Source: an uncultured Opitutia bacterium (GTDB taxonomy: Bacteria; Verrucomicrobiota; Verrucomicrobiia; Opitutales; UBA953). From it: DNA of 5,993 nt. Below the pieces are notes generated by a model. That model searched no databases, was not told where the DNA came from, and saw nothing but the letters and a program-made list of their open reading frames with translations. Numbering within the stretch: position 1 is the stretch's first letter; each line of letters opens with the position of its first letter. The stretch is taken from NCBI GenBank assembly GCA_903929325.1, contig CAIYUD010000085.1:1-5993 (forward strand), given 5' to 3'. Positions 5,116-5,993 of the stretch are shown piece by piece. Both the position numbers and the translations under genes were made by a program.

Positions 5116-5993
5116 TTATCGGTTTTGATTAAGTGTTAGGCCTGATGTTTTTCCGATAAACGCGAACACTGGGTAAACATACGGGAACGCTACGTTTTTC
5201 CAGTCACTGTGTCGCCAGACGTAAGTTGATGCAGGGAGATACTCGACAGACTCAATTCCACGCGGCCAACCGAGGGGAAAGGGTCGAAAGTCCTCGTAGA
5301 GAGGATCCTGCATACTCACGCCATCCATCCGATAGTTAATAGCTCCAGCCAAAGGCACTGAACCTGCCGGACAACTGCGGGCAGGAATTGCATGTGCAAG
5401 TAATTCGTCGCGCACTGTCCACGTCAGTGTACTTGGCACTGTCCCTTGCGCACCCCAACCCGTCGTGGCGCCCTCTCGGCGCAGCACAACGCGCGAACCT
5501 GGTGAACGCGGCCCTATTGCACTCGAAGTCAATGCACCTTGAAGCCGGAAAGACGCAAAGAGCGGCTCAGTTCGCAGCAAGGTTGACCGAGTAAATAATG
5601 AACTTTCCATCAAGCGACGGCTTCGACGCGTTGCACTTTGTGCTAAGGCCCACCCTCCTTGTGAGTGTTGTGGATTAACCAACGATGAAGTCCATCGGCC
5701 CTTGGTTGTCTCTGCATAGATCCATGCACCGTAGTCACTAACTGTGAGTAATGAGGGCCAGAAAGCGGCGTCGGCAGGCGGAGGCATCAGCACATCTTCT
5801 GTCCGTGAATAAAGATTCAGTATGGGAGCACCGCCAGGTATCCGGCCCGTCCATCGACAAGTTGATCTTAAATCCTCAGACGGAAAAAGCTCAGCCCAAC
5901 CCGAAGCCTGTGCAGCGGACCATGCATAAGGAGGCGTCGTCCGCCATGGACCTTGCAAAGGCAACATGAGTTGTTTTTGCAAAAGACCCTCAC
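5116..5993 (-). CDS. Alpha/beta-hydrolase-like protein, C-terminal part (cut by window edge)
   Basis: The last 291 residues of a protein whose start lies beyond the right edge. The frame stays open through base 5993, so the in-frame TTG at 5980-5982 should not be taken as the start. Visible landmarks are W..LFPSEDLRSTCRWTGRI, then ILNLYSRTEDVL (Asp at 5794-5796), AWIYAETTKGR, GGWAL, an AIPARSCPAGSVPL stretch, and YVWRHSDWKNVAFPYVYPVF near the end (His at 5209-5211). From memory this order matches the C-terminal half of bacterial alpha/beta hydrolases that have an SAHSLGN-type nucleophile motif. There the acid sits in the LYS..ED/EEVL element and the base in W.HSD. The nucleophile would be upstream and cannot be seen, so activity is unproven. 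The substrate is unknown; such folds include esterases and lipases. It is 2 bases from the 287-residue gene, which suggests that the two work together. Confidence 0.65.
   Translation of the reverse strand, partial: EGLLQKQLMLPLQGPWRTTPPYAWSAAQASGWAELFPSEDLRSTCRWTGRIPGGAPILNLYSRTEDVLMPPPADAAFWPSLLTVSDYGAWIYAETTKGRWTSSLVNPQHSQGGWALAQSATRRSRRLMESSLFTRSTLLRTEPLFASFRLQGALTSSAIGPRSPGSRVVLRREGATTGWGAQGTVPSTLTWTVRDELLAHAIPARSCPAGSVPLAGAINYRMDGVSMQDPLYEDFRPFPLGWPRGIESVEYLPASTYVWRHSDWKNVAFPYVYPVFAFIGKTSGLTLNQNR

Noticed and set aside
5980..5982. TTG as the start of the hydrolase-like gene
   Set aside because: The frame remains open to the window edge and the visible part begins in the middle of the expected fold, so the true start is outside.
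1..5993. tRNA or rRNA genes, CRISPR array, insertion sequence, defence or phage genes
   Set aside because: The window is almost fully covered by seven same-strand coding regions. I saw no repeat array, transposase motif or structured RNA.

Overview
The window looks like a piece of a bacterial chromosome, probably from the Verrucomicrobiota and perhaps Opitutae. That placement is an inference. It rests on the style of the unnamed secreted proteins and of the hydrolase C-terminus, the kind of xylulokinase, and the lack of clear Shine-Dalgarno sequences. No marker gene fixes the taxon. All seven supported genes lie on the minus strand and are read from high to low coordinates. Two of them are cut by the window edges.

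In transcription order the layout is as follows. (1) The C-terminal part of an alpha/beta-hydrolase-like protein (5116-5993). (2) A 287-residue exported protein with an N-terminal Ig-like/carboxypeptidase-regulatory-like domain (4250-5113). (3) A 140-residue exported protein with a compact Cys/His cluster (3785-4207). (4) A membrane-anchored protein of about 186 residues (3174-3734). (5) xylA, xylose isomerase (1836-3149). (6) xylB, xylulokinase (303-1832). (7) The N-terminal 76 residues of a sugar phosphate isomerase/epimerase TIM-barrel protein (1-229). The gaps are 2, 42, 50, 24, 3 and 73 bases. There is no stretch over 300 bases without a gene and no convincing terminator.

The functional core is xylAB. 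XylA converts D-xylose to D-xylulose, and XylB phosphorylates D-xylulose to D-xylulose 5-phosphate for the pentose phosphate pathway. All expected catalytic and metal-binding residues of XylA are present. XylB looks more like the animal XYLB type than the short E. coli type. The downstream TIM-barrel gene probably handles a related sugar, but its substrate cannot be read here. No pentose transporter, xylose regulator or glycoside hydrolase lies in the window.

The least understood part is the upstream block of exported or anchored proteins. Nothing visible ties these proteins to xylose, but their close spacing to xylA allows a shared transcript. I see no RNA genes, insertion sequences, CRISPR arrays or attachment sites. 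The best leads are the Cys/His-cluster protein, the mixed gene block, the animal-like xylulokinase, and a bulged hairpin between genes 3 and 4.
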